Shown piece after piece: positions 25,745-34,320 of a stretch of 51,203 bases of DNA (its first letter is position 1; each line of letters opens with the position of its first letter). The translations under genes and the position numbers were made by a program. This DNA is from Rhodospirillales bacterium (lineage in GTDB: Bacteria; Pseudomonadota; Alphaproteobacteria; ATCC43930; CGMCC-115725), in assembly GCA_028288725.1 (NCBI GenBank), contig JAQGIC010000114.1:1-51203 (forward strand), read 5' to 3'. The notes beneath the pieces are model-generated. The model had not been told where the DNA came from and made no database searches. It saw only the letters and a list, made by a program, of their open reading frames with translations.

Positions 25745-26983
25745 ATGCTGACGGCTGAGCAAAACGAACTTCTGACGCGGGTTGGCCCCGGCACCCAGAT
25801 GGGCAATCTCCTGCGGCGCTACTGGCAACCCATCGCGGCCGCTTCGGAGCTTGAGAAGCCCTGGACCAAGAAGGTGCGGCTACTGGGCGAAGACCTGATC
25901 CTGTTCCGGGATCGCCAGGGGCGGCGCGGCCTGATCGCGGAGCAGTGCCCCCATCGGCGCGCTTCGTTCCTGCACGGCATCCCGACCGAGGACGGCATCC
26001 GCTGCCCGTATCACGGTTGGGAATTCGATCGCGAGGGCAAGTGCCTGAGCCAGCCCAACGAACCGGACAATTGCACCTTCCGCGAGAAGATGGCGACCGA
26101 CGCCTATCCGGTGGAGGAACTGGGCGGGGTTCTGTTCGCCTATCTGGGGCCGAAGCCGGCACCGCTGCTGCCGCGCTTCGACGGCTTCGTCGCGGAAGGG
26201 TCCATCCGAATGATGGGGCGCGCCCTGCTCCCGATCAACTGGCTGCAGATCATGGAGAATTCGGTCGATCCGATCCACACGGAATGGCTGCACGGACATC
26301 ATTACGAGTTCTTGAAAGAGCAGGAAGGCGTCAAGGTCGCAATCAGCGCGCGCCACGAAAAGATCGATTTCCGCGAATTCGAATTCGGCATCACGAAGCA
26401 TCGCCTTCTGGCCGGGCACTCCGAGGATTCCGACGATTGGCGCATCGGGCACCCGATCGTATTCCCGAATATGCTGGCCGTCGGCAACGGCGACGAGACC
26501 TCACGCTACTATTCGTTCCAGATCCGGGTGCCGGTCGACGACACCCATACGATGCACCTTTGGTACAACGCCTATGTCCCGCCCAAGGACACGGTCATTC
26601 CGCCGCACCTGACCGATCGGGTTCATCTCTACGATGTCCCGTATCAGGATGAGAACGGCGATTTCATCGTCGACAATGTGGATGGCCAGGACATGATGGC
26701 CTGGATCTCACAAGGAGCGATCGCCGACCGCACGCGGGAGAATTTGGGCGCGTCGGACCAGGGTCTGGCGATCTATCGCCGCGTGCTGCGGCGCGAGCTT
26801 AAGAAGCTGGAACAGGGCGAAGACCCGATGGGAATCGTCCGCGACCCCGCCCGCAACCAGCGGATCGATCTGCCCAACGAGCGGAAAAAGCATCACAACA
26901 GCGACGGGTTCGCCAGCTTCATGCTGCGCACCCACGCGAAATACTCGCCGATCGCCGACGATCTCGTTCAAATATTCGAATAG
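25745..26983 (+). CDS. Rieske non-heme iron oxygenase, alpha subunit (phthalate 4,5-dioxygenase-like)
   Basis: This 412-residue ring-hydroxylating oxygenase has a Rieske domain with Cys68-x-His70 and Cys87-x2-His90 (CPH...CPYHGW). The mononuclear iron site is NSVDPIHTEWLHG with His178 and His183 and the bridging Asp175. It belongs to the single-subunit phthalate/vanillate-type oxygenases, which use a PDR-type reductase, and one is encoded at 22288. ATG 25745 follows AGGGAG; the frame is open upstream without motifs. Reaction expected: O2- and NADH-dependent cis-dihydroxylation (or O-demethylation) of an aromatic carboxylate. The neighbouring dihydrodiol dehydrogenase favours dihydroxylation of a phthalate-like ring. 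Confidence 0.92.
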   Translation: MLTAEQNELLTRVGPGTQMGNLLRRYWQPIAAASELEKPWTKKVRLLGEDLILFRDRQGRRGLIAEQCPHRRASFLHGIPTEDGIRCPYHGWEFDREGKCLSQPNEPDNCTFREKMATDAYPVEELGGVLFAYLGPKPAPLLPRFDGFVAEGSIRMMGRALLPINWLQIMENSVDPIHTEWLHGHHYEFLKEQEGVKVAISARHEKIDFREFEFGITKHRLLAGHSEDSDDWRIGHPIVFPNMLAVGNGDETSRYYSFQIRVPVDDTHTMHLWYNAYVPPKDTVIPPHLTDRVHLYDVPYQDENGDFIVDNVDGQDMMAWISQGAIADRTRENLGASDQGLAIYRRVLRRELKKLEQGEDPMGIVRDPARNQRIDLPNERKKHHNSDGFASFMLRTHAKYSPIADDLVQIFE

Positions 26984-27156
26984 GAATACCCCGGAGATCC
27001 TTGGTCTGGTCGACCGCTGATCTCTGCCTGTTTCGGGCCGACAAGCATAAAAACAAAAGTCGTACCGAGGGCTGCGGAATCGTTGCCTTCGACCGATGAG
27101 CCTGCAAGGGCGGGGCGCACGTCCCACCCAAGGGCTTGAAGGGAGGACACTGGGAG

Positions 27157-27240
27157 ATGCCGGTCGCACTTGATTTGGGCAAGGCGACCGTTCCCGCGCC
27201 GCGGGGACGGCCTGATCGTTCGCGGTCAGCGCAATGTTAG
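27157..27240 (+). CDS. Possible 27-residue leader peptide overlapping the tctA start
   Basis: ATG 27157, behind GGGAGG about ten bases upstream, opens a 27-codon frame. Its stop (27238-27240) falls just inside the start of the TctA gene (ATGTTAG). The product is short and basic with no recognised family. The overlap would allow translational coupling to tctA, which has no good Shine-Dalgarno of its own. It could also be chance. Confidence 0.35.
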   Translation: MPVALDLGKATVPAPRGRPDRSRSAQC

Positions 27241-29288
27241 AGGCCGCGGTCACCGCGCTCGGTCAGGTCCTCGACCCGGCACGCCTGCTCATCATGCTGG
27301 GCGGCGTGCTGCTGGGCCTCGCCTTGGGCGTGGTTCCGGGCCTGGGCGGTATCGTCGGTCTCGCGCTGCTGATCCCTTTCACCTATCACCTCGACGGCTA
27401 TACGGCCTTCGCGCTGTTGCTCGGCATGGCCGCGGTGACGACCGTGTCGGATTTCATTCCGGCGGTGCTGTTCGGCGTGCCGGGTACGGTCGGTGCCGCC
27501 GCGACCGTGCTCGACGGCCATCCTCTGGCGAAACAGGGACAGGTGCAGCGCGCCTTCGGCGCGGGCTATGCCTCGTCGCTGGCGGGCGGCGTTTTTGGCG
27601 CCCTGCTGCTGGCGGTGGCGATCCCCGTCCTGCGCCCGATCGTCCTATATCTGGGGTCGCCCGAACTCCTCGCCTTCTGCATTTTCGGCCTATCGATGGT
27701 CGCGGTGCTGAGCGGCAACGCGCCGCTCAAGGGCCTCACCGTCGCATCGCTCGGCCTGATGCTCTCGCTGATCGGTTCCGATCCGCAGACCGGCACGCTG
27801 CGCTGGACGTTCGGTTCGCTCTACCTGTGGGACCATCTGCCGCTGGTTCCGGTCACGCTCGGCATTTTCGCGCTGCCGGAGCTGGCCGATATGGCCATCG
27901 CCCGGCAGGGCATCATCGACCTCGGCGCCAGGAACCCCGCGCGCAAGAGCAGCGTATGGCACGGCGTCGCCGACGCCGGCCGCAACTGGTGGCTCGTCCT
28001 GCGCTGCAGCGGCCTGGGTGCGCTGTTGGGCGCGGTTCCCGGCATCGGGTCCGCCGTGATCGATTGGATGGCCTATGCCCACGCGCTCCGGACCGAGAAG
28101 AATACCGAGAATTTCGGCAAGGGCGACATCCGGGGCCTGATCGCGGCCGAAAGTTCGAACAACGCGAAGGAGGGCGGTCACCTCATCCCGACGATCGCGT
28201 TCGGCATGCCGGCGGGCGCCTCCATGGCGCTGCTCCTCAGCGCCTTCATGATGCACGGTTTCACGCCTGGACCGGAGATGCTGACCAAGCATCTCGACGT
28301 TACCTATACGATCATCTGGACACTGACGATCGCCCATATCATGGGGGCGGTGATCTGCCTGTCTGCGAGCGGCCTGTTCGCGCGGCTTGCGACCGTGCGG
28401 GTCGGCGTCCTCGTTCCGCTCGTCCTGGCGATCATCTTCCTCGGCGCATTCGACGGCAGCCAGAGCTGGGGCGATCTTTATTCGATGGTGATCTTCGGGG
28501 CGGTCGGCTGGGCCATGAAGCAGCTCGGCTGGCCGCGGCCGCCGCTGATCCTGGGCCTGGTCCTCGGCAGCATGTTCGAGCGGTACTATTTCATTTCGAA
28601 CCAGATCTACGGCCTGCGCCTCTTCACTCGGCCCGTCGTCGCGGCAGTGCTGCTGGCGGCTCTCTGGGTGATCCTCGGTCCCTCGATCAAGACGTTTTTG
28701 AGAATGTCCCGGCAGGAGACGCAGCCTGCCGGGCGCCGCCGGATCCCGGTGTTCATCCATCGCTTCGACCATCATACGGCCTTCACGCTGATGTTCATCG
28801 GTATCGCCGCGGTGGCGGCTTGGGCCGCAACCGCCTGGGATTTCGATGCCAAGCTGATGCCGTTGACCGCCTGCTGCGCCGCCCTCTGCTTCGGATGCCT
28901 GACGCTGCTGCAGCAGATGCTGTCGAGCCGGGAAATCTCCGCGGGAGAGCCGGATGTCAGGGGAATGGTCGACGGGCCGATGCTCGAAGCGCACGCGCTG
29001 GATCTCCCGGGACCGGTCCTGCGGCGGCGTGCTCTGCGTTTTTTCCTCTGGCTGGCTGGTGTGCTGGGCGTCGCGGCCCTGATCGGGCTGCTGCCGGCCC
29101 TGTTCGTTCTGATGTTGCTCTTGGCCCGGCTCGAGTTCGACGAAAGCTGGAGAACGTCGACCATCCTGTCGGTCGGCATGACGCTCGCCCTGTGGTTTGT
29201 CTTCGGCCGCATCTTCGCCACGCCGTGGCCATTATCCGTGGCGGGCGATTTCGCGCCCTACCTGCGGGAGGTCAGCGGCTTGCTGTGA
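27234..29288 (+). CDS. tctA: Tripartite tricarboxylate transporter permease, TctA fused to a TctB-like domain
   Basis: This 684-residue membrane protein is longer than TctA (about 500). Residues 1 to ~500 are a TctA domain, with GVVPGLGGIVGLALLIPFTY, DFIPAVLFGVPGTVGAAATVLDGHPLAKQG, LGALLGAVPGIGSAVIDWMAYAHA and NNAKEGGHLIPTIAFGMPAG, the duplicated family signatures. Residues ~510-670 add four hydrophobic helices that resemble a TctB small subunit. No separate tctB is nearby, so this is a natural TctA-B fusion. With the TctC protein at 29315 it makes a secondary, binding-protein-dependent carboxylate importer, probably for the aromatic di- or tricarboxylate that the cluster degrades. ATG 27234 may be coupled to the small frame before it. 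Confidence 0.87.
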   Translation: MLEAAVTALGQVLDPARLLIMLGGVLLGLALGVVPGLGGIVGLALLIPFTYHLDGYTAFALLLGMAAVTTVSDFIPAVLFGVPGTVGAAATVLDGHPLAKQGQVQRAFGAGYASSLAGGVFGALLLAVAIPVLRPIVLYLGSPELLAFCIFGLSMVAVLSGNAPLKGLTVASLGLMLSLIGSDPQTGTLRWTFGSLYLWDHLPLVPVTLGIFALPELADMAIARQGIIDLGARNPARKSSVWHGVADAGRNWWLVLRCSGLGALLGAVPGIGSAVIDWMAYAHALRTEKNTENFGKGDIRGLIAAESSNNAKEGGHLIPTIAFGMPAGASMALLLSAFMMHGFTPGPEMLTKHLDVTYTIIWTLTIAHIMGAVICLSASGLFARLATVRVGVLVPLVLAIIFLGAFDGSQSWGDLYSMVIFGAVGWAMKQLGWPRPPLILGLVLGSMFERYYFISNQIYGLRLFTRPVVAAVLLAALWVILGPSIKTFLRMSRQETQPAGRRRIPVFIHRFDHHTAFTLMFIGIAAVAAWAATAWDFDAKLMPLTACCAALCFGCLTLLQQMLSSREISAGEPDVRGMVDGPMLEAHALDLPGPVLRRRALRFFLWLAGVLGVAALIGLLPALFVLMLLLARLEFDESWRTSTILSVGMTLALWFVFGRIFATPWPLSVAGDFAPYLREVSGLL

Positions 29289-29314
29289 CGGCTCGACAAT
29301 CGGGAGGAAAGAAA

Positions 29315-30364
29315 ATGCAGGAACGGACATGGCGACGGCGCGGATGGGTTGGGCTTGCGGCCGTCGCCCTGGCGGCACTCGGCTTGGCGCCTGGAACCGG
29401 CCGAGCCGCCGACCCGACCGAGAAATTCTACAGCGGCCGCAGCCTGAACCTGGTGATCGGCTATAGCGTGGGTGGTGGGTACGACCTTTACGCCCGACTG
29501 CTCAGCAAATATCTCGGCGACCATATCCCCGGAAAGCCGTCGATCACACCCCAGAGCATGCCCGGTGCCGGCAGCCTCAAGGCGGTCAACTATCTCTATG
29601 CCGCGGCCCCGAGGGACGGCAGCGTCTTCGGAACCTTCGGACGCACGATGCCGGTGGAGCCCCTGCTGGGCAATGCCCCCTTCGATGCGAGAAAGCTCAC
29701 CTGGCTCGGCAGCATCACGAGCGACGTCAGCGTCTGCATCAGCTGGCATACATCGCCCATCAAGACCTTCGACGATCTGATCGGCAAGCCCTCGAACTTG
29801 GGCGGGCAAGGCGCCGGCTCCGATCCCGACGTCTTCGCCTCCACCATCAAGAACCTGTTCGGGGCCAAGCTGAAGCTGGTCACCGGCTATCCGGGCAGCA
29901 ACGAAGCGGCGCTCGCGATGGAACGCGGCGAGGTCGATGGCGAATGCGGCGTCTCGTGGAGCACCCTCAACATCAGCCACCCGGACTGGATACGGGACAA
30001 CAAGATCAACGTCCTGGTCCAAGTGGCGCTGGAGAAGGATCCTGACTTGCCGAACGTGCCGCTGCTGCTCGATCTCGCCAAGGACGCGGAGATGCGCTCG
30101 GTCCTGAAAGTCATCGTCGCCAACCAGACCTTCGCACGCCCCTTCGCGGCCCCGCCGGGTCTTCCCGATGACCGGAAGGCAGCGCTGCGCACCGCGTTCG
30201 AGGAAACCATGAAGGATCCAGCGTTTCTGGACGATGCCAAGCATCTGGGCCTCCAGGTTCGTCCGGTGTCCTGGCAGCAGATCGACCAGCTGATGGCCGA
30301 GATCTATGCCACGCCGCAAGATCTTCTGGCGAAGGCGAAGGCCGCGGTCGGCGGGACCATGTAG
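29315..30364 (+). CDS. tctC: Periplasmic solute receptor of the tripartite tricarboxylate transporter family (TctC/Bug)
   Basis: This 349-residue protein has an arginine-rich signal peptide (WRRRGW, then a hydrophobic run, cleavage near GRAA). The Bug-family first strand is LNLVIGYSVGGGYDLYARLLSKYLGDHIPGKP, followed by MPGAGSLKAVNYLYAAAPRDG. These residues bind the carboxylate head of the ligand in relatives. GGGAGGAAAG precedes ATG 29315. It is paired with the TctA-B fusion 26 bases upstream. IphC and TphC, receptors for isophthalate and terephthalate, are of this family, which fits an aromatic dicarboxylate here. Confidence 0.92.
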   Translation: MQERTWRRRGWVGLAAVALAALGLAPGTGRAADPTEKFYSGRSLNLVIGYSVGGGYDLYARLLSKYLGDHIPGKPSITPQSMPGAGSLKAVNYLYAAAPRDGSVFGTFGRTMPVEPLLGNAPFDARKLTWLGSITSDVSVCISWHTSPIKTFDDLIGKPSNLGGQGAGSDPDVFASTIKNLFGAKLKLVTGYPGSNEAALAMERGEVDGECGVSWSTLNISHPDWIRDNKINVLVQVALEKDPDLPNVPLLLDLAKDAEMRSVLKVIVANQTFARPFAAPPGLPDDRKAALRTAFEETMKDPAFLDDAKHLGLQVRPVSWQQIDQLMAEIYATPQDLLAKAKAAVGGTM

Positions 30365-30401
30365 CGGCGGAAACTATGGGTTTTATCTTGAGGAAAACGT
30401 C

Positions 30402-31109
30402 ATGAACGAAGACGAATTGAAGCGGATGCTTATCGATGCGGGTCGTATACTTTCGCTCGAAGGACAGGGCGACCTGACCCGCGGCCATGTCTCGGTCCGC
30501 GTGCCGGGTGATCCGACGCGATTCTTCATGAAGCCGCACAGCCACGGCCTGGATGAGATCACGATCGAGAACATCGTCCTCTGCAATATCGAGGGCGAGA
30601 AGGTCGGTGGCGGTGGGCCGCGCCATAGCGAGGTCTACATCCATTCGGAAATCTTCCGGGTCCGACCCGATGTCCACAGTGTCATCCATACCCATCCGAC
30701 CCATGCCGTGGCGCTCTCGGCGATCGGCGGATCGCTCCCGCCGATCAGCCAATCGGCCGTGCCCTTCTCCGACGGACTGCCCTATTACACCGACACCATC
30801 GACCTGATCCGCACGAAGGAAATGGGGGCCGGTGTCGCGAAGGCGCTCGGCACGTGCAAGGCGGTCCTCCTGCGCAATCACGGCGTCGCCGTTGTCGGCG
30901 GATCGCTCGCGGAATCCGTCATTCTGGCGATGATGCTAGAGAACGCGTGCAAAATCCAAATCCTGGTGACGGCCGCCGGCGGACCCGCCGAGATGTTTCC
31001 GCCGGACGACATCAAGCGCCTCTACGACAAGATCACCCGGCCGGAACAGTACGACGTCAATTTCGAGTACCTGCGGCGGAAAGCAGCGCGGGTCGCCGCC
31101 GCTTGGTAA
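30402..31109 (+). CDS. Class II aldolase/adducin-family protein, probable decarboxylase of the cluster
   Basis: This 235-residue zinc-type lyase has the class II aldolase metal site: SEVYIHSEIF with Glu77, VIHTHPTH with His96 and His98, and LLRNHGVAVVG with His160. AGGA sits about ten bases before ATG 30402. The family includes fuculose aldolases and aromatic decarboxylases such as 3,4-dihydroxyphthalate decarboxylase. Adjacent phthalate-type genes make ring-carboxylate decarboxylation the most likely role. The next gene is a damaged 4,5-dihydroxyphthalate decarboxylase of a different fold, so this enzyme may be the one in service. Confidence 0.82.
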   Translation: MNEDELKRMLIDAGRILSLEGQGDLTRGHVSVRVPGDPTRFFMKPHSHGLDEITIENIVLCNIEGEKVGGGGPRHSEVYIHSEIFRVRPDVHSVIHTHPTHAVALSAIGGSLPPISQSAVPFSDGLPYYTDTIDLIRTKEMGAGVAKALGTCKAVLLRNHGVAVVGGSLAESVILAMMLENACKIQILVTAAGGPAEMFPPDDIKRLYDKITRPEQYDVNFEYLRRKAARVAAAW

Positions 31110-31135
31110 GCCTCCCACTGTATCAGGACACTGAA

Positions 31136-32067
31136 ATGGCAGATCTCAATCTCTCGGTCGCCGTCGGCAATTACGACCGCATGAGGCCGCTGATCGAGGG
31201 GGCGGTGCAGATCGACGGGGTCGCACCGACCTTCCTGAAACTCGATCCGGAAGAGATCTTCTTCCGCGCCTTCCGTCATGCCGATTTCGACGTTTGCGAG
31301 CTCTCTCTCAGCAGCTTCTCGGTCAAGACCGCCGCCGGTACATGCCCCTATGTCGGCGTGCCGGTGTTTCCGTCCCGCGCCTTCCGCCACACCTCGATCT
31401 ATATCCGCACGGACCGGGGCATCAGGACGCCGGCGGACCTCAAGGGCAAGCGCATCGGCGTCCCGGAATATCAGCTGACGGCCAATGTCTGGGTCCGCAT
31501 GTTCCTCGAAGAGGACTACGGGGTCGCGCCCCGCGACATGACCTGGGTCCGCGGCGGCTACGAGAATCCGGGCCGCGTCGAAAAGATCGCCTCGATCTGC
31601 CGCCCGACGTCCGGCTGGAGAGCGTCCCGGCCGGAACGACCCTCTCCGGCACCGGCCATCCGCATGTCAACTGGCTGTTCGCCGATCCGACCGCGACCGC
31701 ATCGGACTGGTACCGCAAGACCGGCATCTTTCCGATCATGCACCTGCTTGGTATCCGCCGGACGCTGGTCGAACAGCATCCCTGGCTGCCGGGCGCCGCC
31801 TTGAAGGCGTTTGAGGCGTCGAAGGCCGCCGCCCTCAGGCACCTCACCGACACGTCGGCGACGAAGGTCACACTGCCGTTCGTCGAGGAGCAATTGCGCG
31901 CCGCGCGGAAGCTGCTGGGCGACGATTTCTGGTCTTACGGCTTCGATCCGAACCGCCACACGCTCGAACGGTTCCTGAGGCGGCATCACGAGGAGGGGCT
32001 CTCCTCCCGCCTTCTTAAGCCGGAAGAGCTGTTCCATCCGGCAACCCTCGAAGCCCACAAGATCTGA
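31136..32067 (+). pseudogene. 4,5-dihydroxyphthalate decarboxylase (Pht5-like) gene, frameshifted and internally shortened
   Basis: From ATG 31136 the first ~150 codons read as a Pht5-type decarboxylase: NLSVAVGNYDRMRPLIEG, PEEIFFRAFRHADFDVCELS, YVGVPVFPSRAFRHTSIYIR and the GKRIGVPEYQLTANVWVR stretch. After EKIA (about 31590) homology moves to another frame: LDLPPDVRLESVPAGTTLSG. A single missing C in a GCCCTC-like run near 31587-31592 would explain it. In the new frame the protein goes directly from TLSG to TGHPHVNWLFADP, apparently lacking ~20 residues (the EIDA-type segment) that relatives have. It then continues normally (GIFPIMHLLGIRR, HPWLP) to TGA 32065. Two independent lesions argue for a true pseudogene, though a sequencing error could explain the frameshift alone. 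Confidence 0.8.
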
Positions 32068-32073
32068 CCTCTT

Positions 32074-32096
32074 CACCTCTTTGCAAGCAAAAGGTG
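32074..32096 (+). terminator. Weak hairpin after the pht5-like gene
   Basis: CACCTCTTTGC (32074-32084) and GCAAAAGGTG (32087-32096) pair with one bulge just after the stop at 32067. There is no downstream T-run, so it is at best an imperfect terminator between the catabolic cluster and the chemoreceptor gene. Confidence 0.3.
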
Positions 32097-32154
32097 TCAG
32101 CAATTGGCGGGGAGCGCTTTCCGGTAGAGATCCGGCGCGCAGTCAACTCGATGA

Positions 32155-33858
32155 ATGAGAAACGCAATGAGCGGCCTGATCTCGAACCTTAAACTTCTGC
32201 ACAAGCTGACCATTCCGGCCATCTTCATCATCATCGCCGGCATCGCGACGATGATTTCGGCCGAACATTGGCTGACCCAGATCGAGGAGAACTCGACGGT
32301 CGTCGACAATGATGCATCCCGGTTCGGGCTGGCCTTGACCGTGGTAAGCGACCTCAACGCTGCCACGGTCCTGCAACGCGACGTGCGCCTGGCCTCCACG
32401 ATCGAGGAGACCGAGGAAAAGGCGAAAATCTGTCAGCAATATCTCGAGAAGGTTCAAAAAAGCCTCGACGATCTCGCCGGGCTGACCGTCGATCCCGAAC
32501 AGCATCGCCTGGTCCGGGACAGTATCGACGCCTATCGGGAATTCAAGAAGGCGACCGTCGATACCGTGGCCAGCAAGATCGAAAGCCTCAAGACCCATGC
32601 CGCAGCCTCGACCGGCGGGGCGGGCCGCACCTGGCGCGCCAAGCTCGATGAGCTTCTGAGCAAGATGGTCGAGCTCACCAAGGCCGACATGAGCCGCGCG
32701 AAGCAGGATACGATTGCGGTCGGGCAACATTCCGCTCTCGTCCTGGCGCTCGTCTCCGGCGTCGCGCAGCTCATCGCCCTCGGACTCCTCGCCTGGATCG
32801 TGGTCGTGCAGGTGTCACGCCCGCTGAGCCATATGACCGGCCTGATGGGGCGCCTCGCCGCCGGCGACCTCGCCATCGAAAATTCGACGGTCGAGCGGCA
32901 TGACGAAGTCGGCGCGCTCGCCCGTGCCCTCGCGATCTTCAAGGAGAACGCCGTCACGGCGCGCGCTTTCGAGGCGCAGCAGCGCGTGGAGCGGCAACGC
33001 CGCGAGGCGCGTGCCGTGGCCATCGAAGCGCATGTCGCAACCTTCGAGAAATCGGTGGAGACGGCGCTCGGTGCCTTTGCGGCGGCCTCGGGACAAATGC
33101 GCACGACGTCGTCCAATATCGCGACGATCGCAGAGGCCACCGGCGGCCAATCGGCCGCGGTCATGGCTGCGTCCGAGCAGGCCGTGGCCAATGTGCAAAC
33201 TGTCGCGAGCGCATCGGAGGAACTCAGCGCATCGATTGCCGAGATCAGCGCCCAGGTTGCGAGCTCGGCCGGGGTTGCGGCCGAGGCGGTGCGGGAAATC
33301 GCGGCGACCGACGCGACGGTCCAAAGCCTGTCCGAAGCGGCCGTGCGGATCGGCGAAGTCGTGCGACTGATCAGCGATATCGCCAGCCAGACCAACCTGC
33401 TCGCCCTGAATGCGACGATCGAGGCCGCGCGGGCCGGAGAGGCCGGGCGCGGCTTCGCCGTCGTCGCGAGCGAGGTGAAGACACTTGCAATGCAGACCGC
33501 GAGGGCGACCGAGGACATCGCCGGCCAGATCACCGACATCCGCTCGGCGACCGACAAGGTCGTGACCGCCATCGCCGCGATCGGCGGGACGATCAATCGC
33601 GTCAGCGAGATCTCGAGTTCCATCGCCTCGGCCGTCGAGGAGCAGAGCGCCGCGACCCAGGAGATTTCGAGAAACACTCAGGAAGCCGCCAGCAACACCG
33701 CCGCGGTGATGGAGAACATTGCCGGACTCAATCGCCTCACCGGCGACAGCCGGAAGGCTGCGGCCGAGGAACTCGTCTCGGCGCAGGAGATCGGCCGGCA
33801 AGCCGGGTTGCTCGGCAACGAGATCCACAACTTCCTCGAGGAGATCCGAGCCGCTTAG
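32155..33858 (+). CDS. Methyl-accepting chemotaxis protein
   Basis: This 567-residue transmembrane chemoreceptor (563 if starting at ATG 32167) has TM1 at about residues 17-37. A periplasmic helical domain of about 160 residues with Lys/Glu-rich helices follows, then TM2 (about 200-222), a HAMP domain ([18 protein letters not shown]), and a long coiled-coil signalling domain. The hairpin tip [28 protein letters not shown] is canonical; the next segment is [15 protein letters not shown]. There is no C-terminal pentapeptide tether for CheR/CheB. The periplasmic fold looks like a four-helix bundle. The gene follows the aromatic cluster by 87 bases, so it may sense the same substrate or a product; that is inference. 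Confidence 0.92.
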   Translation: MRNAMSGLISNLKLLHKLTIPAIFIIIAGIATMISAEHWLTQIEENSTVVDNDASRFGLALTVVSDLNAATVLQRDVRLASTIEETEEKAKICQQYLEKVQKSLDDLAGLTVDPEQHRLVRDSIDAYREFKKATVDTVASKIESLKTHAAASTGGAGRTWRAKLDELLSKMVELTKADMSRAKQDTIAVGQHSALVLALVSGVAQLIALGLLAWIVVVQVSRPLSHMTGLMGRLAAGDLAIENSTVERHDEVGALARALAIFKENAVTARAFEAQQRVERQRREARAVAIEAHVATFEKSVETALGAFAAASGQMRTTSSNIATIAEATGGQSAAVMAASEQAVANVQTVASASEELSASIAEISAQVASSAGVAAEAVREIAATDATVQSLSEAAVRIGEVVRLISDIASQTNLLALNATIEAARAGEAGRGFAVVASEVKTLAMQTARATEDIAGQITDIRSATDKVVTAIAAIGGTINRVSEISSSIASAVEEQSAATQEISRNTQEAASNTAAVMENIAGLNRLTGDSRKAAAEELVSAQEIGRQAGLLGNEIHNFLEEIRAA

Positions 33859-34193
33859 AGCAAGGTTCGCAGCGGCGCTGTCGTGCCGGTTGGATCACTC
33901 GCTGAGCGGCGCCGGGCGCGGTTCGATGCACGAAGCAGAGAAGATCGACGAGACTCAGAACGGCGGACCTCACCAGCGAAAGCGGCACCGGCAAGGAGTT
34001 GGCCGCCGAGGCCATCTATCACCACGGCCCTCGCGCGACGCGCCTAGCGGACCTGGGCGGAGGGCCGGGCTGCGGCTTATATGGCGCGATTTCCAGTAAA
34101 CGATTTCCGGTCAACGACTTTGTTCAAGCCGAACGTAGAGCTGCGCGCCATCGTCAGCTACGACGTCATGTCCCCGTCCCGCAGTGAGCCAGC
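33859..34193. other. Non-coding debris with a sigma-54 activator fragment and a short tandem repeat
   Basis: There is no intact gene in this stretch. At 33972-34047 one plus-strand frame reads TSESGTGKELAAEAIYHHGP, a Walker A region like that of NtrC-family sigma-54 activators (usual form GESGTGKELVARAIH), with no start, no domain continuation and no stop context. At 34088-34115 two 14-base units, GATTTCCAGTAAAC and GATTTCCGGTCAAC, lie in tandem with two mismatches. Confidence 0.5.
33960..34047 (+). pseudogene. Fragment of a sigma-54-dependent activator ATPase (Walker A region)
   Basis: About 29 codons in one frame (ADLTSESGTGKELAAEAIYH, then HGPRATR) match the AAA+ P-loop region of NtrC-type activators. 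The GxxGxGKE core is preserved except that the first Gly is Ser. Nothing recognisable of the rest of the domain follows within the next 150 bases. It is a short relic, possibly left by deletion before the palindromes and the IS element arrived. Confidence 0.5.
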
Positions 34194-34242
34194 TAGAGCC
34201 TGATCCGATCAAACCGGCTCGGTTTGATCGGATCAGGCTCTA
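34194..34242. repeat. Perfect 23-bp-arm palindromic repeat
   Basis: Arms at 34194-34216 and 34220-34242 are perfectly complementary around a 3-base loop (GCT). The unit begins TAGAGCCTGATCCG and ends with its complement. Elements beginning with this sequence are, to my knowledge, dispersed in several alphaproteobacterial genomes. It lies immediately next to a second, different palindrome. Confidence 0.8.
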
Positions 34243-34307
34243 AACATATGATTTAGAGTGCGATTCAGATATGAGGCCGAGCAGGCCTCATATCTGAATC
34301 GCACTAG
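34243..34307. repeat. Dispersed palindromic repeat, copy 1 (interrupted at its right end by the IS)
   Basis: Arms at 34257-34278 and 34284-34305 are perfectly complementary (22 bp, loop GAGCA), preceded by an AT-rich leader (AACATATGATTTAG). The IS5-type element is inserted at the CTAG right after the 3' arm. Copy 2, partly decayed, is at 42260-42324 with the same leader, arms and loop position. Confidence 0.78.
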
Positions 34308-34320
34308 ACAGCGTTGACAT

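Noticed and set aside
34081-34120. Two near-identical 14-base units as a possible CRISPR or att site
   Set aside because: Only two copies in direct tandem with no spacers and no integrase nearby.
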